Shown: one piece after another, positions 1 to 8,853 of the stretch
Layout of the letters: every line of letters begins with the position of its first letter
Position numbering within the stretch: position 1 is the first letter of the stretch
Origin: Bacteroidota bacterium
GTDB taxonomy: Bacteria > Bacteroidota > Bacteroidia > Chitinophagales > Saprospiraceae
Assembly (NCBI GenBank): GCA_024642705.1
Contig: JAHEAQ010000005.1
Coordinates: forward strand, 13,056 to 77,055
Direction of reading: 5' to 3'
DNA length: 64,000 nt
Notes under the pieces: model-generated
What the model was told of the DNA's origin: nothing
Databases searched by the model: none
What the model saw: the letters and a program-made list of their open reading frames with translations, nothing else
Translations under genes and position numbers: made by a program

Positions 1-123
1 TTAGCATTTTAAAGTAAAGAAAACCATTATCTTCTCTGAAAGTGGAGAGATTATAAATGGCTAATTAATTGAAATTTCGAAAAAGTTTATAGAGAGAGGT
101 CAGGCAAAAACGGTTGGCTTCTA

Positions 124-1209
124 TTATTTTTTAGCCAATGTTAGGGCATGAACCATAGCTAAGTTGTTACTAAGAGGAATCCAATTGTCACCCTTGTTTT
201 TCGAATAATAAACATTTCCAGTTGTAGTTCCAAAAGCAACAAAATTTTTCTTGGCTAATAGGCTGTGCCTATAAACAATATCGAAACAATTTTCTTGTGG
301 AAGACCTTTTCGTAAGTCAATCCAATTTTTTCCTCCATCATCGGTTCTGCAAATACATAGTGCTTTATCTATTGGAATTCTTTTTTCGTCTGCTATTGCA
401 GGAGCTACCCAAACTTGGTTATAGTTATCTTCTGCGACAGCTATTGCAAAACCAAAATGAGCTGGGCCTCCGGGTTGACTTACTTTTTCCCAAATTTTCC
501 CATTATTTGAGGATTTAAAAATGCCGCAATGGTTTTGCTGCCAAAGGCAATCTGAATTATTTTTAGAGCGAATTAATAAATGAGGATCATGGCCATATTC
601 AGAATTTGGATCGGGCAAGAATTCAGCTGTTAAACCTTTATTTTTAGCAAACCAAGAGTTGCCATTATCTTCTGACTCAAAAACTCCTGCACAACTAATA
701 CCGATTTGAATTTTGTTTTCATCTCTAGGGTCCAAATTAATAGAATGGATCCCAGGATGATCAAATCCACCTCCGAACCAGTTGTTTGCGCGAGATTCAT
801 GATTCCACAAACTACTATTCAGATTCCACGTTACTCCATTGTCTTCACTAATAAACAATCCACCTGGTATCGTTCCAATAATCATTCGTTCGGGATTACT
901 TAATCCTCCGTGGTTAATGCTCCAAATATAGGTGGTCGATGCTTTTATTCCTGGTTTGATTTCCGCACCCTCAGGATATGTTGGCGGTGTTAATTCTTTC
1001 CAAGTTTTCCCTTTATCATCGGATCTATGAAGTTTCACTCCCCAATGGCCGTGATCTAAAGCAACCCACCAATTTCCATTTCGTGGATCTTCATAACTCA
1101 TGGTAACTGGAATTGAATCAAAATGGCTCTCTGTGACTTTCCAATTATCATTAATTTCTTCTGCAATTACAAGCCCTTTTCTGGTAGAAATTAGTAAAAC
1201 ATTTTTCAT
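124..1209 (-). CDS. Asp-box (BNR/sortilin-like) beta-propeller protein
   Basis: The 361-residue product has six Asp-box motifs of the S/T-x-D-x-G-x-x-W kind: SDDKGKTW (63-70), SEDNGVTW (121-128), SEDNGNSW (179-186), SSNNGKIW (233-240), TDDGGKNW (289-296) and SKNKGDNW (336-343). This spacing fits a six- or seven-bladed propeller of the WD40/YVTN/BNR-like class, often annotated as exo-alpha-sialidase or glycosyl hydrolase. There is no signal peptide: the N-terminus MKNVLLISTRKGL goes straight into a strand, so a cytoplasmic location is likely. Catalytic residues of true sialidases (FRIP, Arg triad) are not evident, so no enzyme activity is inferred. It starts 7 bp after the stop of the upstream alpha/beta hydrolase, so the two are probably one transcript. 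Confidence 0.8.
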   Translation of the reverse strand: MKNVLLISTRKGLVIAEEINDNWKVTESHFDSIPVTMSYEDPRNGNWWVALDHGHWGVKLHRSDDKGKTWKELTPPTYPEGAEIKPGIKASTTYIWSINHGGLSNPERMIIGTIPGGLFISEDNGVTWNLNSSLWNHESRANNWFGGGFDHPGIHSINLDPRDENKIQIGISCAGVFESEDNGNSWFAKNKGLTAEFLPDPNSEYGHDPHLLIRSKNNSDCLWQQNHCGIFKSSNNGKIWEKVSQPGGPAHFGFAIAVAEDNYNQVWVAPAIADEKRIPIDKALCICRTDDGGKNWIDLRKGLPQENCFDIVYRHSLLAKKNFVAFGTTTGNVYYSKNKGDNWIPLSNNLAMVHALTLAKK

Positions 1210-1216
1210 TTTTGAT

Positions 1217-2041
1217 TTACATTTTGGAATTAATCCAATCTAGTACGTTATTCATTACTTCAAGCTTTTCGGGCTCATTTAGGAGTTCATGATATAACCC
1301 TGGATATTCGGTTAGTTTTTTATCACTTGAGGAAATATTTTTAAAGAAATCCTCAGAGGCAAAAGGATATACTACTTTATCAGATTTGGAATAATTGAGA
1401 TATAAATTTTGCTTTATTTGCGATGCATTTTCTCTAATCCATTTTCCTGCATTATCGAATTCATTTATCATTTTCGGTTTGCTACCCCCTCTATAGACCA
1501 ATGGGTCATGGTCATATTTATCTCTTACCTCTTTATCCCTGCTAATAAATTTACTATCAAGTTTTACAGTCTGAATGTTTGGTAAAATTTTGGCAAGAAA
1601 TCGAATAATGGCGACCAATATTTTAGGTTGATTTGAACTAATGTCAAAAGCAGGATTGCTCAAAATAATATTTTCAATATTGGCAATTTTATTTTTTGCA
1701 GCTGCAATACTAAGAATTAGTCCGCCCATACTATGTCCCAAAACAAATAAAGGTACATTGTCATAATCTGATCTAAAACTTTGTGTTATAGTGGCAAGAT
1801 CGTCAATAAAGTACTCAAAATTGTCAACATTTGCTCTTTCTCCTTTGGATAAACCATGTCCTCTAAGATCGAATGATCTGACAGCAATTTTATTTTCATT
1901 GAAAAATTTTGCTACATGGTCGTAACGACCTGCATGTTCCGCATATCCATGCACTATCAATATCGCTGCTTTTGGATTTTCAATATTCCAATCAATTATA
2001 TGAGTCGCGATTCCGTTGATTAATTTATTCGTTGAATTCAT
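1217..2041 (-). CDS. Alpha/beta hydrolase, monoacylglycerol lipase/lysophospholipase type
   Basis: This 274-residue protein is a Hydrolase_4/PldB-type alpha/beta hydrolase. It has the family's HGYAEHAGRY oxyanion-region motif (31-40), a GHSMG nucleophile elbow with Ser104 (102-106), a predicted acid Asp221 (SKSDKVV) and the catalytic His251 (YPGLYHELLNE). The segment at about 57-67 (FDLRGHGLSKG) is also typical. Members cleave monoacylglycerols or lysophospholipids; the actual substrate cannot be read from sequence. No signal peptide is present. It is the first gene of a probable two-gene minus-strand operon with the Asp-box protein, and is divergent from the lipoprotein gene at 2153. Confidence 0.85.
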   Translation of the reverse strand: MNSTNKLINGIATHIIDWNIENPKAAILIVHGYAEHAGRYDHVAKFFNENKIAVRSFDLRGHGLSKGERANVDNFEYFIDDLATITQSFRSDYDNVPLFVLGHSMGGLILSIAAAKNKIANIENIILSNPAFDISSNQPKILVAIIRFLAKILPNIQTVKLDSKFISRDKEVRDKYDHDPLVYRGGSKPKMINEFDNAGKWIRENASQIKQNLYLNYSKSDKVVYPFASEDFFKNISSSDKKLTEYPGLYHELLNEPEKLEVMNNVLDWINSKM

Positions 2042-2152
2042 GATGAAATTTAGTAAAAAGCAATTATAAATGTTAATAATTCTCTAATGATTTATAAATC
2101 ATGATTAATTCAAACCTAAAAATTTATGTTAGCACTATTTTTTATATTGCCT

Positions 2153-3232
2153 ATGACTAAAAAGATATTTTATATCATTATTTTTTTCTGCTTTTTATCT
2201 GGATGTGGAATAGATTCTTTACCAATTACAAATTCGAATCTTTCTGGATATTGGATAGCCGGGGCATGGGAAGTGGATAAGGGAATCTTCATGCCACAAA
2301 CTGAGTTTATGGAAATTAAGCAGGATGGTAGAATAAAATATTTGAAAAATTTTAGTCAAGATACTTTCCTTTCCTATACAATTAAAAGCGATTCAGTTGT
2401 ATTTCCTTATATGACTTTACCCATTCAAGCCATTAAAAGACATAAAAAGACACTAGAAATTGGTCAAACCTACCCAATGCATTATTTAAAAGTAGAAAAA
2501 TCTAGTGTTGAATTGGATTCCACTCAAATAAGAGATAAATTAATTGCAAAAAATTGGGTGAGTAAAAATGAGGTTTTAGATTTTGAAATGGATAGCATAA
2601 TTGTTTATAAAAGTAATCTCAAGAATAAAGAAAAACTTTGTTGGAAAATTTTGGATTTAGAGGGCCATAAAATATTACAAAAAAGAGGAAATTTTATGGA
2701 ATGCGAAAGTCCAGAAAGATTTATGGAACATATAAGTTTGTTTGATGAAGAAAGAATGGTTATTGAACGGTGGGAAGAAGGTGCCTTTCGAACGATAGTT
2801 TACAAATCTTCAAATGCATCTCCTCCAAATTTCAATTATGAAGAATTCAGCTTATGTAACCCATATACTTATAGATTTTCAACGTTAAATAGATACAATT
2901 TTAGAATAGCCAATTATGAAGGAGGTCTTTACAAACTAAAACAAATTTTTGACAAAGACTTTAATAAAGTAGATATTGGAAAAATTGACGGAATTGTGAA
3001 AATTGGTTTTATGGTTAATTGCAGGGGAGATATTGGAGAATTCGATATATTGGAACTAGATTACGATTACAAAAAAATAAAATTGAATGACAACATTTCA
3101 GCTCAATTGTTAAAAATTTTAAAATCTACAGGCAATTGGAACCCAGGAGTAGGAAGAAATGGGGAAGTAGATTCTTACAAATTTTTATATTTCAAAATTA
3201 AAGATGGAAGGATTAGCGAAATATTTCCTTAG
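2153..3232 (+). CDS. Lipoprotein with C-terminal TonB_C-like domain
   Basis: An in-frame ATG exists at 2126, but the ATG at 2153 gives a compact lipoprotein signal (MTKKIFYIIIFFCFLSGC, lipidated Cys18) and is preferred; the product is 359 residues. The middle is an unrecognised beta-rich region. The last 80 residues resemble the TonB C-terminal fold: a GIVKIGFMVNCRGDIG strand pair (280-295) and the family hallmark WNPGVGRNG at about 329-337. Such stand-alone TonB_C domains are common in Bacteroidota envelope proteins and need not energise receptors. The gene overlaps the next gene by 29 nt, suggesting translational coupling. Function unknown. Confidence 0.7.
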   Translation: MTKKIFYIIIFFCFLSGCGIDSLPITNSNLSGYWIAGAWEVDKGIFMPQTEFMEIKQDGRIKYLKNFSQDTFLSYTIKSDSVVFPYMTLPIQAIKRHKKTLEIGQTYPMHYLKVEKSSVELDSTQIRDKLIAKNWVSKNEVLDFEMDSIIVYKSNLKNKEKLCWKILDLEGHKILQKRGNFMECESPERFMEHISLFDEERMVIERWEEGAFRTIVYKSSNASPPNFNYEEFSLCNPYTYRFSTLNRYNFRIANYEGGLYKLKQIFDKDFNKVDIGKIDGIVKIGFMVNCRGDIGEFDILELDYDYKKIKLNDNISAQLLKILKSTGNWNPGVGRNGEVDSYKFLYFKIKDGRISEIFP

Positions 3233-4049
3233 TATTTTTTTTATAACTATACTTTTTTATTCATGTGACAAAATGCCATTAGAATATAGGCTTCAATATG
3301 CCTATACGAGAAGTGAACAGGATAGTCTGGAAATAAGGATTAACCGGGAAATAAATAGATTATACGATGGCAGTTTATTGAAGGATTCTAAATTGGATAC
3401 TTTAATTGCTATTAATCCTGACAAGGAAGAATATTATAGAAAAAAGGCTATTCCGCTTACAAGATATGGTGATTATCATGGGGCATTTCCATTAATAGAA
3501 AAATCAGTCCAGTTGGATCCGTACAATGGCTTATATTTTACTGGATGGCAAATTTTATATATGTACAGAGATTATGAAAGAGCGATAGAGTATTTTTCTT
3601 ATTACGATGATATTTCTACAGGTGTAGATTATATCTGGGGAGAAAATATTAATTTTTTATTAGGATTGTCTTATAAGCAGTTAGGTCAATATGACAAGGC
3701 AGTCGAGGAATTTGACAAATACATTTTGTATAGTGGACTTAAAATAAATGAATATGCATATGTCTATAGAGGAATCGCAAATTTGAGAAATGAGTGCCTC
3801 GAATCTGCCATAATTGACTTTGATAAAGCATTGGAAATATTTCCAAAATGCACAATGGCAATGGTTTATAAAGGAGAAACATTAATCAATCAAAACAAAT
3901 GTTCAGAAGCTGAATTCTATCTTAAAGAAGCACAGCAATTATTGTTAAAAGGTTCTAAAAAGACGCATCCATATGTGGAAGTATTTGATGAAGTGCAATT
4001 GGTCCAAGTTGAAGATTTGTTGAGTTTGGTTCAAATTTTTGGGACCTGA
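3204..4049 (+). CDS. TPR-repeat lipoprotein
   Basis: The 281-residue product begins with a hydrophobic signal ending in a relaxed lipobox, FYSC, with Cys21. The body carries about four tetratricopeptide repeats at roughly 84-108, 150-175, 186-215 and 219-245, with typical motifs such as GLSYKQLGQYDKAVEEFDKY. TPR lipoproteins serve as protein-interaction scaffolds at the envelope; no partner can be named. The start lies inside the preceding lipoprotein gene (29-nt overlap). No downstream start would keep the signal peptide, so the overlap appears real and the two proteins are probably co-translated and may work together. Confidence 0.75.
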   Translation: MEGLAKYFLSIFFITILFYSCDKMPLEYRLQYAYTRSEQDSLEIRINREINRLYDGSLLKDSKLDTLIAINPDKEEYYRKKAIPLTRYGDYHGAFPLIEKSVQLDPYNGLYFTGWQILYMYRDYERAIEYFSYYDDISTGVDYIWGENINFLLGLSYKQLGQYDKAVEEFDKYILYSGLKINEYAYVYRGIANLRNECLESAIIDFDKALEIFPKCTMAMVYKGETLINQNKCSEAEFYLKEAQQLLLKGSKKTHPYVEVFDEVQLVQVEDLLSLVQIFGT

Positions 4050-4412
4050 GAATTAGCCAATATTTTCCTAAGATTATATATTAAGTTAGGTCATTTTACG
4101 CCTCTCTTTTTATTCAAAATTAATGGTATCTGATAAAACCAATCCGAAATCACTCAAATTTCCCAGAAATAAAAGGCTTTTGAAGTGGGTGGGCACTCTG
4201 GTGCTTGTTTTGTTTTTGTCAAATTCTACATCAATCATTTCAACCTTACAAGATTTTTTAGCTCTAGAGGACAATAGTCTAGTAAAATAAAATGTGAAAA
4301 TGACTTTGATCACTTAAGGTGAGGAATTTAATCGGACGAATAGGATTTAAAAATCTAATATCTGAAAAAATAATAAATGTTAACCCAGAAATGATGTGAT
4401 CAAAATCCTATA
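4050..4412. other. Intergenic region, 363 bp, with possible small repeat element
   Basis: No convincing gene. Nested inverted repeats bound an inner segment: TTAAGT (4081-4086) and GTCATTTT (4090-4097) on the left match AAAATGAC (4297-4304) and ACTTAA (4312-4317) on the right. The enclosed DNA has overlapping short ORFs on both strands (55 codons + at 4123-4290, 67 codons - at 4110-4313), neither recognisable. Positions 4289-4348 resemble 41043-41102 in another intergenic region. It may be the relic of a small non-autonomous element, or chance in AT-rich DNA. Confidence 0.4.
4289..4348. repeat. Diverged intergenic repeat, copy A
   Basis: Positions 4289-4337 align without gaps to 41043-41091 with 39 identities in 49 positions by hand count, including shared blocks AAAATGACTTTG and GGAATTT. 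With one small insertion and one small deletion the similarity continues through an AATAG(T)GATTT motif. Both copies lie between genes and neither codes in the aligned frame. The nature of the repeat is unknown. Confidence 0.45.
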
Positions 4413-5069
4413 TCATTCTTTTTTTCGCTTAAAGTCTCCCCGCTTCCAAGCCTGTACAAATTTAGCCCACGCAGCTAAATCAAATATTTTTTGTGGTCTG
4501 AATTGGCCTTCATAATAGGATGCGGCAGCTTGATCTCGCATATATATATTTCCAGCTTCGAATCCGTCACCTGGAACACTATACCTTATGCTTGCAAGAG
4601 CATTTGCTGCAAGATTTTCTTTAGCTCTTTCCTGCATTTCATTTGAAACATCAATAGCTAAAAATTCAATATCAAAAAATTCTCTGCTAGGCCAAGGATA
4701 TATTACTGCTTCTGGAAGCAGCACCGAATCTTGAGACATGATCTGAATAAAAGAATACATGTTAGATCTAATTGTATCAGGGATTACAAATTCTGTAGTC
4801 TGATATCCAATGTGTGAAAAAACGATTACTTCTCCAACTTTGCCAACAAGGGAAAAGAAACCATTGATTTCTGAAACTGTTCCTCTACTGGTTCCTTTTA
4901 CTCCGATATTGGTATAAGGCAAAGGCACTACATCTCCACCTTGATCTGTAACAACTAAACCTGAAAATTGTACAACTTTAATCGAATCTTGTTTTTTCTG
5001 AGAAAAAAGAAGCTGACCCGAGCAAAGAAAGATCATTAGCAAAGTATAATTTAGTAAGGTTTTTTTCAT
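4413..5069 (-). CDS. Secreted carboxypeptidase-regulatory-like domain protein
   Basis: The 218-residue protein has an N-terminal signal peptide (cleavage near LLFSQ, about residue 23). A carboxypeptidase D regulatory-like beta-sandwich follows at about 34-110, with the usual ...SGLVV...LPYTNIGVKGTSRGT and NGFFSL...FSHIGYQ pattern also seen at the N-terminus of TonB-dependent receptors. The C-terminal half is a conserved tail ending in a charged FDLAAWAKFVQAWKRGDF segment. There is no barrel, so it is a stand-alone periplasmic or surface protein of unknown role. It is monocistronic and convergent with the TPR lipoprotein gene. Confidence 0.7.
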   Translation of the reverse strand: MKKTLLNYTLLMIFLCSGQLLFSQKKQDSIKVVQFSGLVVTDQGGDVVPLPYTNIGVKGTSRGTVSEINGFFSLVGKVGEVIVFSHIGYQTTEFVIPDTIRSNMYSFIQIMSQDSVLLPEAVIYPWPSREFFDIEFLAIDVSNEMQERAKENLAANALASIRYSVPGDGFEAGNIYMRDQAAASYYEGQFRPQKIFDLAAWAKFVQAWKRGDFKRKKE

Positions 5070-5421
5070 TTTTTTTCGCTTAACTCTTTATTCAGCCATT
5101 AATTTAAAATACAAATGTAATTATTATAAAACTTCCTTTTGGTTTGTTTGAAGAAAACAAATTTCATTATACAAAATTAATTTGGTCTATTATAATTATA
5201 TCACCTAACGCTATTTGACATATCGATTGTAAGAATTGCAATAAATTTAACAAAGTTTTAACCCTTTAAGAAGTATTGTTCGTGACATATTTCAGGTTCA
5301 AACTAAAGTTTTCCCGCTGTCAGTAAGGGTACAATGAATAAAAATAGTCTTAATTCTAGAAAACATGGGATTGCCTATTTCATTCCCAAATTTTTTAAGC
5401 AAAAAGTCTTAAAGTTAAATT
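5070..5421. other. Divergent intergenic region, 352 bp
   Basis: This separates the minus-strand gene ending at 5069 from the plus-strand gene at 5422. It is AT-rich. An exact CAAAnnTA (reverse of TAnnTTTG) lies at 5112-5119 for the leftward gene. A 45-codon reading frame from 5334 has no support and was not called. No hairpin or RNA gene was seen. Confidence 0.5.
5112..5119 (-). promoter_or_regulatory. Candidate -7 promoter element (TAnnTTTG)
   Basis: On the minus strand this reads TACATTTG, an exact match to the Bacteroidota -7 consensus, 42 nt upstream of the start at 5069. No good -33 TTTG lies 19 bp further upstream, so the call is tentative. Confidence 0.3.
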
Positions 5422-6195
5422 ATGCATTGGATCTTTATCTTAACCTTTATCCTATTTGGAAATTTTCATAATGTAAGTCAAATAAATAGTCCGATTATCA
5501 AAAAATTTTCCAAAATTCAACAAGACAATAAATTTATCATATCAGAGTCTATTTTTGAAAGTGGGGTTGTAGAAAATTACATCACAACTGTACCAATGGT
5601 AGAATTGAAAAAGGCTAAGAACTTAAACCATAATTTAGGCTGGATTAGAAATATTGAATGGGATGAAAATCTAAATCAAAAAGGGTGTCAAATAACTTTA
5701 AATGGAATTTCTTCGATTGAAAAAGCCTTTAATAATGCGCTCACCCTTTTAGAAGAAAGATCAAAAAGTCCCCAAGAAACCATGAAAAGGATCCATTTAG
5801 AAGAAAATTTCTTGTGTCTTTCGCCTTCAGAGCAATCAAATAGTATAATTGCAAAAATTAGGGAATCCCTTTCTTCGATGGATGATTATAAAGTTTTAAT
5901 AGAAATAGGTCCCAATAACAACAGTATTAAAAATCAAGCCTACTTTTTGACAACTAACAATGAAAAAATAGTTTATCCCCACATAAGAGCAATATATAAT
6001 TGGGTTTTTGCTGATCAATTATCTGGTTGGCACAATAGGAATTTAATTTTGAGTGGTGATAGAAATGAAAGTTCAAATGAAATTATATTAGTAGAACAGT
6101 CAATTTTCGAGGATGAAAATGAATTAACTAAAATAGTAATGGAAACTATAATTTCAAATCCAAATTTTGAAAATGGCACTTATGTTAGCTTTTAA
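5422..6195 (+). CDS. Hypothetical protein with N-terminal hydrophobic segment
   Basis: I do not recognise this 257-residue protein. Residues 1-19 (MHWIFILTFILFGNFHNVS) look like an uncleaved anchor or signal peptide. The rest is soluble, mixed alpha/beta, Asn/Ile/Glu-rich, without obvious motifs; cysteines are few. The reading frame is uninterrupted and composition matches its neighbours, so it is likely a real gene. It is monocistronic and convergent with lon, separated from it by a perfect palindrome that would terminate both transcripts. Confidence 0.55.
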   Translation: MHWIFILTFILFGNFHNVSQINSPIIKKFSKIQQDNKFIISESIFESGVVENYITTVPMVELKKAKNLNHNLGWIRNIEWDENLNQKGCQITLNGISSIEKAFNNALTLLEERSKSPQETMKRIHLEENFLCLSPSEQSNSIIAKIRESLSSMDDYKVLIEIGPNNNSIKNQAYFLTTNNEKIVYPHIRAIYNWVFADQLSGWHNRNLILSGDRNESSNEIILVEQSIFEDENELTKIVMETIISNPNFENGTYVSF

Positions 6196-6352
6196 TAAGC
6201 ATTTTTGCCATAAATTCATGACAGAAATTAAAAATTTGATCGTTTGTTAAATTTCATAAAAAATAAAAAGCTGCCCTTTAATCAAGAAAAATAATATCAC
6301 ATCTTCAGCAAATTGGAGATGCCTAGATATTCCTTAACAACCAAAATATTTT

Positions 6353-6390
6353 AAAAAGAAAAAGCTGAATTAATTCAGCTTTTTCTTTTT
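6353..6390. terminator. Perfect 38-bp palindrome, bidirectional terminator
   Basis: Two 19-bp arms (6353-6371 and 6372-6390) are exact reverse complements. They carry an A-rich start, GCTGAATT/AATTCAGC at the centre and a T-rich end. Lying between convergent genes (5422-6195 plus, lon minus), it provides an intrinsic terminator with a U-tract for both strands. Confidence 0.85.
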
Positions 6391-6438
6391 AGTGGCTATA
6401 CTAATTATGAAAATCATTTAAAAACTAAAGAAAAACCT

Positions 6439-8853
6439 TTAAAAAGGTCCTAAATTCAATGCATAATTCAGTACTTCGTTCATTTTTTCTACATATATAA
6501 ATTCTACTCCGCCTATATATCTTGGATCAATTTCTTCCACATGCCTTCTATTATCGGCACACATAATAATGGTGTCAACACCTGATCTTTTTGCAGCCAA
6601 CACTTTTTCTTTAATTCCTCCAACGGGTAAAACTTTTCCTCTTAGCGTAATTTCTCCAGTCATTGCTAAGTTTTTCTTGACTGATTTTTTCTTGAATGCA
6701 GATACAAGAGCTGTTAACATAGTAATTCCTGCGCTTGGGCCATCTTTCGGAGTTGCCCCTTCGGGAACATGAATATGTACATCGAAGTTTTCAAGCTTTT
6801 CTTTACTAATTCCAATAGAATCTGCATTTGCTTTGATATAACTTAAAGCTGTAGTGGCTGATTCTTTCATCACATCTCCCAAGTTTCCAGTTAATATGAG
6901 CTTCCCTTTTCCTTCACTCAAACTAGCCTCTATATATAATATATCTCCTCCTACTCGAGTCCACGCAAGACCAATTGCTAATCCTGGAACCATTTCTTCA
7001 GCATACCGCTCTCTTGGAAATTTTTCTACACCCAACATGGACTTCAAATCAGAAATTTTAATCGTTTTCGTATATTTCTGTTCCATCCCTATGCTCTTTG
7101 CCACATTTCGCATCACTCCAGCAATTTGTCGATTCAAATTTCGAACTCCTGATTCTCTTGTATATTTTCTAATGATGTATTCAATGACTTCATCTTTCAA
7201 CTTAATATCAGAATTTTTGAGACCATGTTCTGTCTTTAATTGCGGAATCAAATGCTTTTTGGCAATTTCAATTTTTTCTTCCGTCGAATAACCACCAATT
7301 TCAATAATCTCCATCCTATCAAGCAATGCCGGTTGAATTTGACTTAAACTATTAGCTGTGGCCACAAAAAGTATCTTAGAAAGGTCATATTCCATTTCTA
7401 AGTAATTATCATAGAAAGTTGCATTCTGTTCTGGATCCAATACCTCTAATAGTGCAGACGATGGATCACCCCTGTGATCTTTACCCAATTTATCAATTTC
7501 ATCTAAGATGAAAAGTGGATTTGAAGAACCTGCTTTTTTTACAGATTGAATGATTCTTCCTGGCATAGCACCTATGTAAGTCTTCCTATGTCCTCTAATT
7601 TCACTTTCGTCATGCAAGCCTCCCAATGACATTCTAATGAAATTTCTTTCTAAAGCCCGCGCAATTGACTTTCCTAATGATGTTTTTCCGACACCTGGAG
7701 GGCCTACTAAACATAAAATAGGTGCTTTCATATCCCCTTTTAGCTTTAGTACTGCGAGATGTTCTAGAATTCTTTGTTTGACATCTTCAAGTCCATGATG
7801 ATCGGAATCTAGGATTTCTTTTACTTTTTTGAGATTGAAATTATCCTTTGTATACTCGTGCCATGGCAATTCTAACATGAGTTCCAAGTAATTCATTTGA
7901 ATCGAATATTCTGCAACCTGAGGATTCATTCTTTTTACTTTTTGCAAAGTTTTTTCAAATGCCTCACCAGCCTCTTTTGACCATTTTTTAGCTGCAGCTT
8001 TTTGAGCTAAAATTTCTAATTCTTCTTGCTGAGGATTTTGACCAAGCTCTTCCTGAATCGTTTTTAATTGCTGATTTAAATAGAAATTTCTTTGTTGCTC
8101 TTCAATATCACCTTTAACTTTGGAATCAATCTGATCCTTAATTTCAAGCATTTTTAACTCAGAATTCATGTGCTTTAAAATCGCTTCAGCAGATTTTATG
8201 GTATCCGTTATTTCTAAAATATTTTGTTTTTTTCCGACTGTGATATTCAAGTTGGAAGCAATAAAATTTTGCAAAAAGCTATTGCTTTTGATATTATTAA
8301 GCATCATAATAGCTTCTGAAGGAATCTGCGGTGAAAGCTCTATTATTTTCTTAGCCATATCTCTAATAGAAGATATCAGTGCATCATATTCCAGCTCATT
8401 TTCTGGTTTAGTCATCACCAATTTCGATACTTTCCCATTGAAGAAAGGTTCATCGCTAATCATTTCGTCCAAGCTAAACTTGGATCGTCCTTGCAAAATT
8501 GCAGTTGTTGAACCATCTGGCATTTGTATTTTTTTGATGATTTTTGCAACCGTTCCAACATTGTACAGATCCTCAGAGTCAGGATTTTCTATTTGTAATT
8601 CTTTCTGAGAGATAACACCGATAAATTTATTGGAGTCAAAAGCTTTGGAAACTGCTGCAATAGATTTATTTCTTCCAACAGTTATTGGAATAACCACACC
8701 AGGAAAAAGAACAGTATTTCTAAGCGCAAGAATTGGAAGTTCAGGTCCTAATTCGTCATGCTTTTGATCTTCATCGTCACTATCGCCAATAGAAAAGAAA
8801 GGAATTATTTCTTGGTCTTCTTTCGAAGAATTTAAAGATATATTTTTGAACAT
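6439..8853 (-). CDS. lon: ATP-dependent Lon protease
   Basis: This 804-residue LonA-type AAA+ serine protease degrades misfolded and regulatory proteins in the cytoplasm. It has the N-terminal substrate-binding domain (about 38-230), a coiled-coil linker (about 230-310), Walker A GPPGVGKTS (384-392), Walker B FILDEIDK (448-455) and a C-terminal protease domain. Its catalytic Ser707 sits in PKDGPSAG, with Lys750 in GGIKEKV forming the Ser-Lys dyad. Length is normal for Bacteroidota LonA. A short acidic N-terminal extension (about 21-35) precedes the LON domain. It is monocistronic, with 245 bp upstream before parE; no CIRCE or sigma-32-like site was recognised. Confidence 0.97.
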   Translation of the reverse strand: MFKNISLNSSKEDQEIIPFFSIGDSDDEDQKHDELGPELPILALRNTVLFPGVVIPITVGRNKSIAAVSKAFDSNKFIGVISQKELQIENPDSEDLYNVGTVAKIIKKIQMPDGSTTAILQGRSKFSLDEMISDEPFFNGKVSKLVMTKPENELEYDALISSIRDMAKKIIELSPQIPSEAIMMLNNIKSNSFLQNFIASNLNITVGKKQNILEITDTIKSAEAILKHMNSELKMLEIKDQIDSKVKGDIEEQQRNFYLNQQLKTIQEELGQNPQQEELEILAQKAAAKKWSKEAGEAFEKTLQKVKRMNPQVAEYSIQMNYLELMLELPWHEYTKDNFNLKKVKEILDSDHHGLEDVKQRILEHLAVLKLKGDMKAPILCLVGPPGVGKTSLGKSIARALERNFIRMSLGGLHDESEIRGHRKTYIGAMPGRIIQSVKKAGSSNPLFILDEIDKLGKDHRGDPSSALLEVLDPEQNATFYDNYLEMEYDLSKILFVATANSLSQIQPALLDRMEIIEIGGYSTEEKIEIAKKHLIPQLKTEHGLKNSDIKLKDEVIEYIIRKYTRESGVRNLNRQIAGVMRNVAKSIGMEQKYTKTIKISDLKSMLGVEKFPRERYAEEMVPGLAIGLAWTRVGGDILYIEASLSEGKGKLILTGNLGDVMKESATTALSYIKANADSIGISKEKLENFDVHIHVPEGATPKDGPSAGITMLTALVSAFKKKSVKKNLAMTGEITLRGKVLPVGGIKEKVLAAKRSGVDTIIMCADNRRHVEEIDPRYIGGVEFIYVEKMNEVLNYALNLGPF

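Noticed and set aside
1-123. Weak TCTCT/AGAGA hairpin and possible end of an off-window gene
   Set aside because: The stem is 5 bp with no clear U-tract, and no coding frame with support enters from the left edge.
4110-4313. 67-codon minus-strand ORF (and a 55-codon plus-strand ORF at 4123-4290)
   Set aside because: Neither has a recognisable motif, they overlap on opposite strands, and they lie inside a possible repeat element. They are mentioned there but not called as genes.
5334-5471. 45-codon ORF upstream of and overlapping the start of the gene at 5422
   Set aside because: Short, basic, no motif and out of frame with a better gene; likely chance.
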